A stretch of DNA of 64,000 nucleotides from JAIROC01 sp031553535 (GCA_031553535.1 JAVBLM010000019.1:1-64000); one strand, 5' to 3'; positions 35,848 through 47,900 are shown, counted from the stretch's first letter. Program-made: numbers and translations. The notes: generated from the letters alone by a model not told the origin.

Positions 35848-37500
35848 ATGTTGAAAAAGAGATCTTTTTATAAAACCATACTACTTGTTTCCTTTTTATT
35901 TATATTGCTCCCGTTCACTATTTATGGAAGTACCAATACCCGGAAATATTGTGATGGGCTTTTAATCTCTGCAAAGAAAGAATATTTTGCAAGGAATTAT
36001 GTCAAATCTTTAAAATATCTGGAAGAAGCACAATCCACATTAACTGATAATGAGCAACGGATAGAAAGTTTAAATATCAGGGCATTGATCTATAAAGATC
36101 TGGGGGATTATGAAAAATCAATGGGTTATTTTTCGGAAGCGTATAAAATAGGTGTTAAATATCATCTTTATAAAATGCAGTCTCTTATTTTGAATAATAT
36201 AGCGGTATTATATGGAGATAAAAATGAAATGGATAAAGCTTCGGAATATTATGAAAGATCATATAATGTTGCTCTAAAATCATCCGACAGCCTTTCTATA
36301 GGAAGAGCTGCCATCAACAGGGCGCAAGTTGCCGTTGAATTGGGCGATATTACTTCTGCAGAAGAATATATATCTATAACGGAAGCACATATGAAAAAAG
36401 ATAAAAGGTTAATGACATATATTCAAATTGTAAAAAGCAACCTTCTATTTTTAAAAAAAGAATATTCAGCCGCAGAATCTTTAGCCCTGGGACTTTTAAA
36501 TAGTGGACAGGAAATCGAAATAGGACATAAAAGCTTGCTTTTCAGAATCCTGTCCAAAATATATTATGCCATGGGAGATATAGAAAAAGCCATTTATTTT
36601 GTCCAACAGATACTTGCTGAAAACCACATCATAGAAGAACGTATCATAGCTTATGAACGGTTATCGGAGCTTTATACCGAAAGTGGTTCATTCATGCTGG
36701 CATTGCAGTATAAAGACTCTCTCTTGCTGGAAAAGGATTCATTATATAATATAAATAATAATGAACGCACGGAAACATACCGTATCAGAATGGAGTTATT
36801 GGATACGGAAAAAACATTAGCGGAAAATAAAGCAAAACAGAAAGCAGAACGGATCCTGTTTACTTCTATTCTGATTTTTATAATCATTCTTACTCTTGTA
36901 TTGATATTAATGTTCCGTATCCAATCCATACGCAATAAACAGCGTAAGCAATTAACGGAACTGGAACTGGAAAAAGAAAAAAATCAGAAACTGATTATAG
37001 AGCAACAATTAAAAGAACAGGAAAACCAACAGGAGCAATTGAACAATGAAATAGAGATAAAAAACAAACAGCTAACCGCCAGAATATTATTCCAATCAAA
37101 CCGAAGCAAATTAATTAAAGAACTAATTACTGCATTCTCCGATGCACCACTTCAAAAAGAAAATCCTATTCTGGAATCCATTATTCAAAAGTTGAAGCTG
37201 CAATTAAAAGATTCGGCAGATGCTAACAATTTCTTTGTTCAGTTGGAACAGATCAATCCTTCCCTGTTTCTGTTACTGAAAGAAAAATACTCCAATCTAT
37301 CCCTGGATGATATACACTTACTTTCTTATATTTATTTGTACAATACGGATACGAAAAAAATAGCATCCCTGCTGAATATTCCTGTAAATGCCTGTCAAAA
37401 AAGAAAGGAACGCCTTGCAGATAAAATGGAAATAAAAACAACGGAATTATATAATCATTTGCATAATTTAATGAGTTCTGCTATTTCCGATACGAAATAA
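35848..37500 (+). CDS. TPR sensor-type regulator with C-terminal HTH
   Basis: 550 residues from the ATG at 35848; the frame is open upstream but runs through the yidC 3' end and terminator. Signal peptide/anchor MLKKRSFYKTILLVSFLFIL, tetratricopeptide repeats in the periplasmic half (about 30-310), one membrane helix (about 333-357, ILFTSILIFIIILTLVLILM), a coiled coil (about 360-420) and a C-terminal LuxR-like helix-turn-helix (LSYIYLYNTDTKKIASLLNI..ACQKRKERLADKM region, about 480-545). This is the Bacteroidetes one-protein membrane regulator architecture. Its signal and targets are unknown. Confidence 0.85.
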   Translation: MLKKRSFYKTILLVSFLFILLPFTIYGSTNTRKYCDGLLISAKKEYFARNYVKSLKYLEEAQSTLTDNEQRIESLNIRALIYKDLGDYEKSMGYFSEAYKIGVKYHLYKMQSLILNNIAVLYGDKNEMDKASEYYERSYNVALKSSDSLSIGRAAINRAQVAVELGDITSAEEYISITEAHMKKDKRLMTYIQIVKSNLLFLKKEYSAAESLALGLLNSGQEIEIGHKSLLFRILSKIYYAMGDIEKAIYFVQQILAENHIIEERIIAYERLSELYTESGSFMLALQYKDSLLLEKDSLYNINNNERTETYRIRMELLDTEKTLAENKAKQKAERILFTSILIFIIILTLVLILMFRIQSIRNKQRKQLTELELEKEKNQKLIIEQQLKEQENQQEQLNNEIEIKNKQLTARILFQSNRSKLIKELITAFSDAPLQKENPILESIIQKLKLQLKDSADANNFFVQLEQINPSLFLLLKEKYSNLSLDDIHLLSYIYLYNTDTKKIASLLNIPVNACQKRKERLADKMEIKTTELYNHLHNLMSSAISDTK

Positions 37501-37651
37501 CAGAAAGTCTTAAAATATTGTAACTTATTCACTGTCAAAAAACATCAAGGATTATTAGAATCTCCTTTTTGTTTATATTTTTGTTTTACTGTTTTTGATT
37601 GGCAAAAAGTAGATAGCTATTGAAGTTTACGTTCTTACATCTCATAAATTT

Positions 37652-37674
37652 CACTATATTTGCAAAATATAGTG
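37652..37674 (+). promoter_or_regulatory. Palindromic operator over the promoter of the YhcG/Fic operon
   Basis: CACTATATTTG (37652-37662) directly abuts CAAAATATAGTG (37663-37674), a near-perfect 11-bp inverted repeat. It contains the -7 box TATATTTG (37655-37662), 64 bp upstream of the first ATG. A repressor bound here would block transcription. Confidence 0.6.
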
Positions 37675-37725
37675 GAAGTTGCAGACTTGTTGATTACGAA
37701 AAAGGGGTTAAAGAAATAATGACAA

Positions 37726-38898
37726 ATGAAACAGCAAAGAAACCATAATTATTCTAAAGCCATTCAGCTAATTAAGAGTGCCATACTCAAAAGCCGTTAT
37801 CGTGCGGCAGCGTTGGCAAATCGTGAACTGTTATCTCTTTATTATGGGATTGGGAAATATATTTCCGAAAATAGCCGGCATCATTTCTGGGGAACCAATG
37901 CTATTGAAACCATTTCGAAACAATTGCAACAGGAGTTGCCCGGATTACGAGGTTTCTCAGAGGGCAATCTTCGGAAAATGCGCCTGTTTTATGAAGCGTG
38001 GGAGCATGTTTATGTAAATCGCCAGCCGGTGGCTGCCGAAATTGAACCTATTGTTCAAGAAGTTGAAATTACCAATTCTTCTGCAATTTGTCCGTTACCA
38101 GCTGACGAAATTCAAACAGACCTTTTAACAGTAAATCGTTCGCTGCCGGCGAACAATTTACAAACCTCTGATTTAGATCGCTTTTTATCAATAGGATTTA
38201 CACATCATTACGAAATATTGGCTAAAACCAATTCTTTGGACGAACGCCTGTTTTATATTCAGCATTGTGCTGCTGAGTTTTGGAGTAAAGAGACATTGAG
38301 GCATCACTTAAAAAGCAATTTATATGCAAAACAGGGTAAACTACCCAACAATTTCAAGACAACAATTACCGATATCGACCTTCAAAGAAAAGCCCTGTTG
38401 TCATTTAAGGATGAGTATTTATTAGACTATATCAATATAGAATCGCCCGATGATGAGCCGGACGAACGTGTACTGGAAAGTGCGATTGTAAATAACATCC
38501 GAAAATTCATCATGTCGCTTGGGAAAGATTTTTCCTTTATCGGAAACCAATATCGGATAATTGTAGAAGAGCAGGAATACTTCATCGATTTACTCTTTTT
38601 CAATCGGCAGCTGCAATGTTTGGTGGCTATTGAATTGAAGCGTGGCGATTTCAAGCCCGAATACTTGGGAAAAATGAATTTCTATCTTTCTGCCTTGGAC
38701 GATTTGGTACGCCTGCCACACGAAAACCGTTCTATCGGTATTATCCTTTGTAAATCGCAAAAACAAAACATTGTGGAATATGCTTTTCGTGATATGTCAA
38801 AGCCGATGGGTGTGGCTACCTACAAGGTTGCCACAGAACTTCCTGAGGAGTATAAGAATATTTTACCGGATGCGGAACAGTTAAAACAGTTATTATAA
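37726..38898 (+). CDS. DUF1016/YhcG-family PDDEXK nuclease
   Basis: 390 residues. The N-terminal DUF1016_N helical domain (about 8-100: YSKAIQLIKSAILKSRYRAA, LPGLRGFSEGNLRKMRLFYE) is followed by a variable Ile/Pro-rich linker (102-145) and the YhcG C-terminal nuclease domain (about 150-385). Its PDDEXK motif shows D288 in YFIDLLFFN and E303-x-K305 in LVAIELKRGDF. Such proteins associate with type I restriction and other mobile defence loci. It is followed 2 nt later by the Bro-N/Fic gene, with a palindromic operator upstream of both. Confidence 0.88.
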   Translation: MKQQRNHNYSKAIQLIKSAILKSRYRAAALANRELLSLYYGIGKYISENSRHHFWGTNAIETISKQLQQELPGLRGFSEGNLRKMRLFYEAWEHVYVNRQPVAAEIEPIVQEVEITNSSAICPLPADEIQTDLLTVNRSLPANNLQTSDLDRFLSIGFTHHYEILAKTNSLDERLFYIQHCAAEFWSKETLRHHLKSNLYAKQGKLPNNFKTTITDIDLQRKALLSFKDEYLLDYINIESPDDEPDERVLESAIVNNIRKFIMSLGKDFSFIGNQYRIIVEEQEYFIDLLFFNRQLQCLVAIELKRGDFKPEYLGKMNFYLSALDDLVRLPHENRSIGIILCKSQKQNIVEYAFRDMSKPMGVATYKVATELPEEYKNILPDAEQLKQLL

Positions 38899-38900
38899 TA

Positions 38901-39767
38901 ATGAACAATAAAACAAAAATATCCATCCGTTTTTTCAACGACCGTGAAGTTCGTGCCGTTTGGGACGAAGAAAACAACAAATGGTGGTTTTCAGTAGTTG
39001 ACATTGTCGCTTCGATAACCAAAAGCGAAAACCCGAATAACTACTGGAAAGTTTTCAAAAGTCGCTTAAAGAGAAGCAACCCGCAGTTAGTTACAAAATG
39101 TAACCAACTGAAATTAATTGCCGCAGACGGCAAAAAATATCTTACGGATACGCTTGATATGGAGGCCGTTCAGGAATTGGCAGTTATTATGAAAGCTACA
39201 AAATTTCTTGACTGGTTTACTTATAGCGACAACAGTATTGATGGACAGAGTAAGAAAAAAGCATATACTTTTATAGAAAGCAACCTCATTGTCAATAAAG
39301 ATGTCGGAACAACCAAGGGTTTGCAACAAATTCATGCTTATCTATTTGGTGGGCTTTACGATTTTTCCGGACAGATAAGGCAAAAAAACATTTCAAAAGG
39401 CGGCTTTCAATTTGCGTTAGCACACTTTTTAAGAAACACCTTAAAACAAATTGAAGAAATGCCAGAAAGCACGTTCGACGAAATTGCCGATAAATATGTG
39501 GAAATAAATATTGCCCATCCTTTCATGGAAGGTAACGGGAGAAGCACACGCATTTGGCTGGATTTAATCCTGAAAAAACGCCTGAAAAAATGCGTGGATT
39601 GGAGCAGGATTGGCAAAAACGATTACCTGAATGCAATGGTAAAAAGCCCTGCAGACAACATCGCACTAAAAAACTTGCTGAAAAATGCCCTGACCGATGA
39701 AATCAACAGCCGTGAAATGTTCATAAAAGGGATTGATTACTCATATTATTATGAAGAGAATGAATAA
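38901..39767 (+). CDS. Bro-N/DinD-like domain fused to Fic adenylyltransferase
   Basis: 288 residues. Residues 5-100 match the Bro-N/DinD-type DNA-binding domain (FFNDREVRAVWDEENNKWWF, SVVDIVASITKSENPNNYW). Residues ~120-260 are a Fic domain with the complete catalytic motif HPFMEGNGRSTR (206-217) and a flap segment near SGQIRQKNISKG. Fic enzymes usually transfer AMP from ATP to Ser/Thr/Tyr of target proteins. No standard inhibitory (S/T)xxxE(G/N) helix is evident in the N-terminal half. The fusion may let the protein bind its own operator (37652-37674). Coupled to the YhcG nuclease gene. Confidence 0.85.
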   Translation: MNNKTKISIRFFNDREVRAVWDEENNKWWFSVVDIVASITKSENPNNYWKVFKSRLKRSNPQLVTKCNQLKLIAADGKKYLTDTLDMEAVQELAVIMKATKFLDWFTYSDNSIDGQSKKKAYTFIESNLIVNKDVGTTKGLQQIHAYLFGGLYDFSGQIRQKNISKGGFQFALAHFLRNTLKQIEEMPESTFDEIADKYVEINIAHPFMEGNGRSTRIWLDLILKKRLKKCVDWSRIGKNDYLNAMVKSPADNIALKNLLKNALTDEINSREMFIKGIDYSYYYEENE

Positions 39768-40343
39768 CAAATAAAACGGATCGTCCCGCAAAAACACGGC
39801 GATAATCTTTTTACCTTCCCTCCCTTTTACCTTGATTAAAACAAAGCAAAAAATCAAGGCAAATGATAATTTCTGCTAAAGATCACTCGTCCGGGTTAAA
39901 ATAGAAAAATTCGCTACCCTCAAACAGCTTTCATTTTCCCCTCCTTTCTTTTGATTTTCTTTACGCTAATTATCATATACCGATTTAAGCAAGAATTATA
40001 AGGCATTGTAATTTGCTCATTCTCTGCGATGTCAGAGATTGTCAGAGGGTATGTCAGAGATAGTCAGAGCATCTTTCCTGCTGTTTTTATATTTCCTTAT
40101 ATTTTTGTCTCGCTGTTTTTTAAAAGTGAACAGGTTAACAAGTGAACGAGTGAGAATGAAGAACAATAAAAATAACAGGCAACAGGCAGAAAGGATAAAG
40201 CCGATAAAGCCGATAAAAGGGATAAACAATTCAACAGTTAAACAATTCAACAAGAGAATAAGTTGCCTGGCGAATGATAACTTCATTTAACTTGTGTAAC
40301 TTCTGTTAATTAAATAAAATAATAACTTAAAATGTAAATAGCT
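39768..40343. other. Intergenic region
   Basis: 576 bp without a gene. It holds a hairpin CCTTGATT (39830-39837) / AATCAAGG (39852-39859) and four GTCAGAG copies at 40031-40069 (listed separately). The remainder is A-rich low-complexity sequence (AAAGCCGATAAAGCCGATAA near 40196). Confidence 0.6.
40031..40069 (+). repeat. Four short GTCAGAG repeats
   Basis: GTCAGAG begins at 40031, 40041, 40053 and 40063 (steps 10, 12, 10 bp), close to one helical turn. Could be a clustered protein-binding site or simple-sequence slippage. Confidence 0.5.
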
Positions 40344-41045
40344 ATGTTAAAGTATTCATTACAGGAAAACAAACTTACAGAAGAGGCTGAGGATTATTCA
40401 GCTTTGGTTCATATCGTTCAGAGCCTGGGCATGGAAGCTGTTATTACCCGCATGTTAAACAAAGGCACATTACTTACCCGCACCGACATTGTCGCCGTAT
40501 TGAATAACTTCAATGAAACCATTGTCGACATACTTTTAGAAGGAAATACCGTTAATCTACCCTTGTTTAACATCTCGTTTTCCATTTCAGGGGTGTTTGA
40601 AAGCCCATTGGACAGTTTCGATGGAAACCGCCACAAATTTAATATCAACCTGACCAAAGGGATTTTGCTTCGCGATACGGAAAAGCAAGTGAAATTTGAG
40701 AAGACAAATACCATTAGCCCCATGCCCCAGATACAGGAAGTAAAAGACAGCGTATCGGGCTTGGTAAATGAAATACTCACTCCCAAAGGTGTGATAGAAG
40801 TCTATGGGTACAACCTGAAAATAGAAGGCGACGACCCTGCCTGTGGACTATGGTTCATTACCGATGACGGCAGTGAAAACAAGGCGGAAGTATTGATAGA
40901 GAACAAGCCCTCGAAAATCCTGGCCATGATTCCGGAGCTTCTCCCGGGAGGCTGCCGGATAAAGATTGTAACACAGTTTACAGGCAGTGGAACTTTGGTG
41001 AAAATGCCACGGGTTTACACCTATCCTAAAGTTCTGCAAATATAA
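40344..41045 (+). CDS. HU-like DNA-binding protein with DUF4469-like C-terminal domain
   Basis: 233 residues. The N-terminal half (about 1-125) has the HU/IHF-like arrangement used by Bacteroidetes (VAVLNNFNETIVDILLEGNTV, LFNISFSISGVF). The C-terminal ~95 residues (GLVNEILTPKGVIEVYGYNL, GLWFITDDGSENKAEV, SKILAMIPELLPGGCRIKIV) form an Ig-like DUF4469-type domain. The role is unknown, probably nucleoid or chromosome structure. A decayed copy of its C-terminus is at 49799-49921, next to the same TACGG-type repeats. Confidence 0.85.
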   Translation: MLKYSLQENKLTEEAEDYSALVHIVQSLGMEAVITRMLNKGTLLTRTDIVAVLNNFNETIVDILLEGNTVNLPLFNISFSISGVFESPLDSFDGNRHKFNINLTKGILLRDTEKQVKFEKTNTISPMPQIQEVKDSVSGLVNEILTPKGVIEVYGYNLKIEGDDPACGLWFITDDGSENKAEVLIENKPSKILAMIPELLPGGCRIKIVTQFTGSGTLVKMPRVYTYPKVLQI

Positions 41046-41082
41046 AATAAAGACTGGCTTGCTTACGGAAGAAAAGTAGTTC

Positions 41083-41170
41083 TCCCTACGGATCAACCGT
41101 AGGCATAGCTACGGTCAGAACGTAGGCTTCCCTACGGGTAATCAGTAGGGATAGCTACGGCCGGCCAGTA
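41083..41170. repeat. CCTACGG/CCGTAGG inverted repeat cluster
   Basis: About six alternating copies of CCTACGG-, GTAGGC- and GGGATAGCTACGG-type words occur in 90 bp right after the HU-like gene. The same words form a perfect palindrome at 49657-49702. Confidence 0.7.
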
Positions 41171-41270
41171 GGAAGAAAATAAAATGGATACAAACGAAAC
41201 AAACAAAGTATGTCATTGGAAAAGTCCAATAATAGAAAATTAAACGGAGGGGGAATGACGGCAATATATT

Positions 41271-41593
41271 GGTTAAGAGCGTCATTACGGGCTTGATCTG
41301 CACCCGAACGAAGCAGGTAAGAGCAGCGAGGCTTTTAAGTCAAGCTAACCCCCTTAAAGGAAGGGGATGCTGAAACAAGTTACCAATGACAGAGATTAAC
41401 TCCGTTGAGCTCGCAAGCTCGGTTGCTTCGTGCCTCGCAATGAAGCTATTAACCAACATATTGCCGTCATGCTGAACTTGTTTCAGCATCCCCTACTTTA
41501 TTAAGGGGGTTAGTTCAACTTAAAAGTCTCACTGCTCTCACCTGCTTCGCCTTCGGGTGCGGATCAAGTCCGCAATGACGCTATTAACCAACG
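41271..41593. repeat. Large imperfect inverted repeat of the dispersed element
   Basis: Arms at about 41271-41381 and 41475-41593 are inverted near-copies (shared modules: TTGGTTAA.AGCGTCATT, CTTGATC.GCACCCGAA, CTAACCCCCTTAA, GGGGATGCTGAAACAAGTT), separated by a 93-nt spacer that itself contains GAGCTCGCAAGCTC and a TTGCTTCGTGCCTCGCAATGA copy. No coding potential. Confidence 0.75.
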
Positions 41594-41880
41594 ATTACTC
41601 TCATCTTCCCGCTGTTTGATTGTTTATTATCGGATACTCTGGGTGACGGCAACAGCTTTGTTCATCGCGTCCGACCCCCACAACCACAACCCCACAACCT
41701 CAAACCCCAAATATACCTTTATCCCCTTTTCATCCATCATACATCCCTTTTTTATCCCCCTACTTTTTATTGGGATAAAAATATATAGTATAATTTTGCC
41801 CTGTATTTTTCAAGGTTATAGAAAGAGTTTACCTTTAAAGGTAACCCAAAATCACAATTAATCATTAAAAAGTTCCAAAA
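41594..41880. other. Upstream region of the giant T9SS gene
   Basis: AT-rich. A pyrimidine-rich stretch (CCCACAACCTCAAACCCC) and ACATCCCTTTTTTATCCCCC lie at 41680-41765. A possible -7 box TAATTTTG is near 41791. No gene. Confidence 0.4.
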
Positions 41881-41964
41881 ATGAAAAAGAAGAAGAACAC
41901 TAATTATCTATTAGAATTCAATGTAACTGAATATCCATTAAAAAAATTAATAAAAACAAATAGA

Positions 41965-44900
41965 ATGAAAAGACAATTATTATTTATATGTATTATGTTG
42001 GGCATATTCCAACATTTATCGGCACAGTCTATTACTATTTCAGAGAATTTTGATACAATTCCTGTTAGCTTTATATCTTCACAGAATCCCTCCTGGAAAA
42101 TAGATACGAACTACTTTGTGAGTCATCCCAACGGATACCTGGGAACTGTGCCTAACAAAACAGGTGACACTATTATATTGACAACTCCTGTTTATAATCT
42201 GAAAGGATATGGAAATGTTAAATTGCAATTTAGCCATATCTGTAAAGTATCAACACGGGATATCGTGCGTATAGAGTATAAGATAAAAAGCCGGAACTGG
42301 CAGGCGATTCCTCCCCACGCTTATATGGGAAATGCATGGAACTATGGAGCATCAGGATTTAATGCAACCAATTATAATGAATGGAATGCTATAGATAGTC
42401 TGGCACTTCCCATGCAATCATGGTGGAAGGAAGAACTATTTGACGTAAGTGGCGAAGTAGGAGATGACGATGAAGTTCAATTCCGTTTTCTTATCATACA
42501 CGGAAATATTCCCGGCACTCAAGCTGCATATGGTTGGCTGCTTGATAATGTAAAAATAACAGCATCTGTCAGAAGCCTTCCTGTTGTTGAATTATTACAC
42601 CCCTATCCGATGGATACGGTTTCTTTCGAGGGTCCGTACGCGATAAATGCAAGAATAAAATCTACAACGACTTCATCTATTAATAAACCCTGGTTAAAAT
42701 ATACCCATACCTTCAATGGTATCTCTGTAACCGATTCTTCTTCGATGAAACCCATATTGGGAGATTCTTTATGGCGGGACACAATCCCTCAATTTCCGGC
42801 CGGTACGGATATTACCTATACGATTATGGGAAGTGATACGATTGGCAATGATCATCAAGTGTCATCAAACTATGTGATAAGGACATCCCTTTATAATTAC
42901 GGGGGCAATTCCGCAGCTTTAATAATGATTAATTCTCCCGTATCAAACCGATCTGTAATTAATGTAGCAGCTCCCGTAACGGTCACCATTCAAAACAAAG
43001 GAGATTCCGTCTTGAAATCCGTATCGATTAACTGGAGTGTAAACGGGATAATTCAATCCTATGCATGGACAGGAAATCTATATACCAACTTTAGGGATGT
43101 GGTTACGATAGGAAGCCATACTCCCCGTCCCGGTATGCATGATACTGTTATAATATGGCTAAATATGCCTAACGGCTATCCGGATGCAGTTCCGGAAGAT
43201 GATACATTGGGGATCATTACGTATGGATGTGACCCAAATCTACGTGGAACATATATAGTTGGAGTAAATGGACACTTTCCTGACTTACAAAGTGCACTTC
43301 ATCTCCTAAGCCAATGTAGTGCAACAGGAGACATAACCTTATCTTTGGAGTCAGGTATTTATACCGAAAACTGGGATATATCAAATACAAATAAGTTTAT
43401 GGGTGGACATACATTGACAATAACATCTCAAGCGAATCATAAAGATAGCGTTCTTGTTACCCCTCTCTCCGGTACAGGAATAAACATTAATAATGTAGAC
43501 AATCTTGTTATCCATAACCTTACTGTTGATGCATCTATTTCGAAATCATATTGTATTTATCTCACAGATATTTGTTCGGATATTACAATAGAACATTGCC
43601 GCCTTCTTGCAGATACGGTATCTGATACCTCCAGATCAGCCGGCATTTGCAGTAAGATTGGATTTTTAGGATATATCTATATTAAAAACAATATTATTAC
43701 GGGAGGAGCTTATGGTATAGATCTGTCCTACGACTACCAATACGATGGTAACAGCAGGCGTGTATATATCGACAGTAATATTATTAACAATTCATATTAT
43801 AGCGGCATTAATCTGGACCAAACAAATTTTTTTTATATAACCTACAATACAATTACTTCTTATTTGTCTAAAGGTTCTTCCTGGCACGGGATAGACGTAA
43901 GCCGGTCATCAAACAGTCATAATATAAAAAGCGGGATCATTGGCAATAGAGTGTATTCGGAGAATCCCGGAATCACTAGTGGAATTACAGGTATTAATAT
44001 CTATGGAGGAAACTTGATTCTCACGGCAAATAATGAAATATCTATACATTCCAACGCAGAATGGAATACAACCGGAATATCAATATATCATTCCGACTTG
44101 ATAGATATTGTCTATAATACTGTTCTGCTAACAGGCCCGGGAGGACAGGTATTTAATGCATTGGATTATACTACAAACCCAAGAAAATATAATAGGAATA
44201 TTGTAGAGGGTAATATTTTTATTGCCAACGGAGGCATAACTCCTTATGCGGTATATACATACTTAAATATATATCTATTGGAAGAGTTACAGATAGACAA
44301 TAACAATTATTACTCTTCCGGAGACATCGGATTTGTTAAAGGCATCAAGGCGACTTTAGACGATTGGAAGGCTACTATGGCACAGGATATGAATTCCGTG
44401 AATATTTCTCCTGATTTTATAGACAGTACAATCAACTTAGAATTGTCAAACTATGAAGGATTAGAATGTATTCCAATAAGTGGAACTGTTGATGATATTG
44501 ACGGAAATCTTCGAATACATAAAACAACCATGGGATGCTATCACGCCTTTGTTCACAATACCAATGCGATGTTAAAGGGAGAAGAAAATCAAATAAATAC
44601 AACTCCGGGTGCTAAAGATGCTATCAAAGTGGAGTTATTGAACACCGCACTGAGTCCGTTAACTACTGCCATTATCCAATGGTCATTAGATGGAGTGTTG
44701 CAATCGCCGGTAGCATGGTCAGGGCTTTTGACCATAGGGCAAAGTGCAATCATTGAATTAGGGCAGATAGATTATATTCCGGGAGATTATCATATAAAGG
44801 CATGGATAGATAATATAGGGTCATTACAGGATGAATTCCCGGGAGATGATACGCTAAATATATTTGGATATGGCTGTTCTTCTCCATTAAATGGCATTTA

Positions 44901-47900
44901 TACAATAGGTATTAACGGAGATTTCGAAAGCATCGACAGGGCTTTTACTGTTATGAATTCCTGTGGAATAAGAAGGTATATTCAGTTGAATTTAGAAGAC
45001 GGGATATACCGGAAACCTATTGACCTTATGAAAATAGAAAATATCTTAACCTCTGCAGATACCCTCGTAATTACTTCCGCATCAGGTAACACCCAAGATG
45101 TAATTATGGAAACCCGTCAATACGGCATTCGGACCGGCAAAACAGAGAATATTGCCATCAAGGATATAACCATTAATCTCATAGGTAAGGGAACGGGAAT
45201 ACTTATTAACGATTCGTGTTCCAATTTAGAAATAAACGGATGTATTATAAACCTAGATACGGCTGCTACAGGATGGGAAGGATATACAGGGATAGAAAAC
45301 GAAGGTTATAATTATATGTATAGTTATGTACAAAACATACGCATATTAAACAACTATATAAAAGGGGGACTAACCGGAATCCAGTTATACGGTGGTTGGG
45401 GTTGTTCTGAGATACAAATTGATAATAATAATTTTAAAAATAGAAACGAAGGAATAAATCTTAGCAGTTGTACCTTTGTTAACATTACCAATAATGCGAT
45501 CTCGTCTTTGGACTCTACAGATTATTGGAGGGGTATAAGTTGCTTCGATTGTACCATCAATGAAATATTCGGCAATAAAATCCATTCATTATCATCAGTA
45601 GAATCTAATATAGGAGCTATTAATTTATCTGACGTATGTCAAACTACAAATCTTCCCTGTAAACTATATAATAATGAAATAGTAATTAAAAATAATATAC
45701 CTTCATCATATAGTTACGGAATAAAAATTTCAAATTCTTTTATTGACTGTTATCATAACTCTATTTATATTTCGGGACAAGGGGCACAAGGTATTGAAAT
45801 AGATCGCCTCAATACCAATAATCACATAACCGTTAAAAATAACAGTATTGTCATGGAGTCGGCTGATGCATTTCCTATATATATTAATGCAACGGGAAAT
45901 CTCAGTTTATATGACATGGACTATAATAATATGTATGCTCCAGCCTATGTCGGATATGTGGAAGAAGCAAAAGCAACAATACCGGATTGGCAGCAAGTTA
46001 TAACAACCGACCAACATTCCAAGTCTACATACCCTGACTTTATAAATGTTGACACAAGCCTGGAACCGGAAAATCATAATCATTTGTTCTGCCCTGCTTT
46101 TGAATATATTACGAAGGATATACTGAACAGGCCCAGATCAGGCACAACCATAATGGGAGCCTATTCAGTAGCTTCTCCGGCTTTCGATCCTGCACTTGAG
46201 AAAATATACTGGGGAACAGAGATCATACAAAACGGACAACAAGTTCCCGTGTATGTAACGGCATTGAATTTAGGAGATACCGTCATTTCAGATATCACGC
46301 TAGGCTGGAGTGTTAACAATATTCCCCAGTTGCCTGCAACTTATGCCCCTGGCCATTCATTAGAGATTTATGAAAAGGCAGATATACTGCTGGGAACATT
46401 TACGGCAAATCTAACGGATACTTTCTTGATAAAAGCATGGATAATAGATGCCAACAGCTTGCAGGATACCAATACCTGGAATGATACCGTCTCCGCTTCT
46501 GCTCGCCTGACATTAAATTCTTTGCTGGCATGGTTTGAAGCTCCTTTAATCCCTGATACCGTTCATTCGCTTTCCCTTGATATTCATACAAAGATAATTG
46601 AGGGTACGGGTGCTACATTAAATACACCTGAGATGCATATTCAAACAAGACTGAATAGTGGAGAAATTCTTCATGATACAATATCAATGGATTATATTGG
46701 GCAAAGTGTATGGCTGGCACATGTACCCCCTCAATATTATGACAGCAAATTGATCTATACATTAGACTTGACAGATACTGCCGGACATGCAATAACATTA
46801 ATCGACTCTACATACCTGGAATTTATTCCTGCCGGAGAAAAGTATGCAGGATATAATCTAAGTATAGTAGCATTGGAAAAGTTCGGACAGGATAGTGCCT
46901 TATGTTCTCAGGATTATACGTCTGTTAAAATTACCTTGGCCAATACGGGAACTAAATATTATGATTTCTCGTTAGAGCCCGTTGTCTTGAGCATGGAAGT
47001 TACAAATCCCATACCATTCAATAAAGACACCGTACTTGCGACAGGAGACTTATTTCCCGGAGAAACAATGGTTATTGAAGTGACGAATATATTGCCTATT
47101 ATCATAGCAGGCAGATATGATATCAAAACATGGATAAATAGTCCGTTGGATAATGTGATTTATGATGATACGTTACTATATTATTATATATCGGGTAAGT
47201 TTGGTTTACCTGTGGATGAGAATTTTTCGAATGGACTGCCTATGGAATTTGTGGTAAAAACAAATAATCCACCATATGAATGGGATACAATATCCCAGGG
47301 AATAAGGGCGGATACGGCCGTTCGTCCACAATTCGGAACGAAAATGCTGGCATTTTCAGGAACTCAGGGAACAATGTCGACTTTATCCACCCGGCAATTG
47401 GATTTAAGTCAAACGATTCAACCCACATTATCGTTCTGGTATTTTCATGATACCATTCCTTGTGAGGATTATACCGATGTACGCATCACTGTAGATGGAG
47501 GGGAAACATATACTACGTTGTTTGAACTTACCAAATACAATGCTGTTTATGGCTGGAAAGAATACAATATGGACTTACCCCCATTTGCTGTCAATCAATG
47601 TGTGATTTTGGTTTTCGAAGCTATGGAGAAGTCTCGCAATGGTAATATTACTCAATACATAGATCGTATTTTGATTACGGCAAAACAGGAAATAGCCATA
47701 ACAGATGTTTTCACTCCCGATCTTTCATTATGCGATATGAAAAATAAAGAATGGAAAGTAGTGTTGAGTAATAAAACAGCACCCGCATTGGATTATAACA
47801 CTACTCCTGTTGCTGTTACCCTCGAGCTTATAGGAACATCCTATCGTTTCACCGATACTATAAGTTCCGGTATGCTTCATGGTTTTTCTTCCGATACAGT

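Noticed and set aside
41881..41964. Upstream ATG of the giant T9SS protein
   Set aside because: It would place 28 charged residues before the signal peptide; the ATG at 41965 starts a standard signal peptide.
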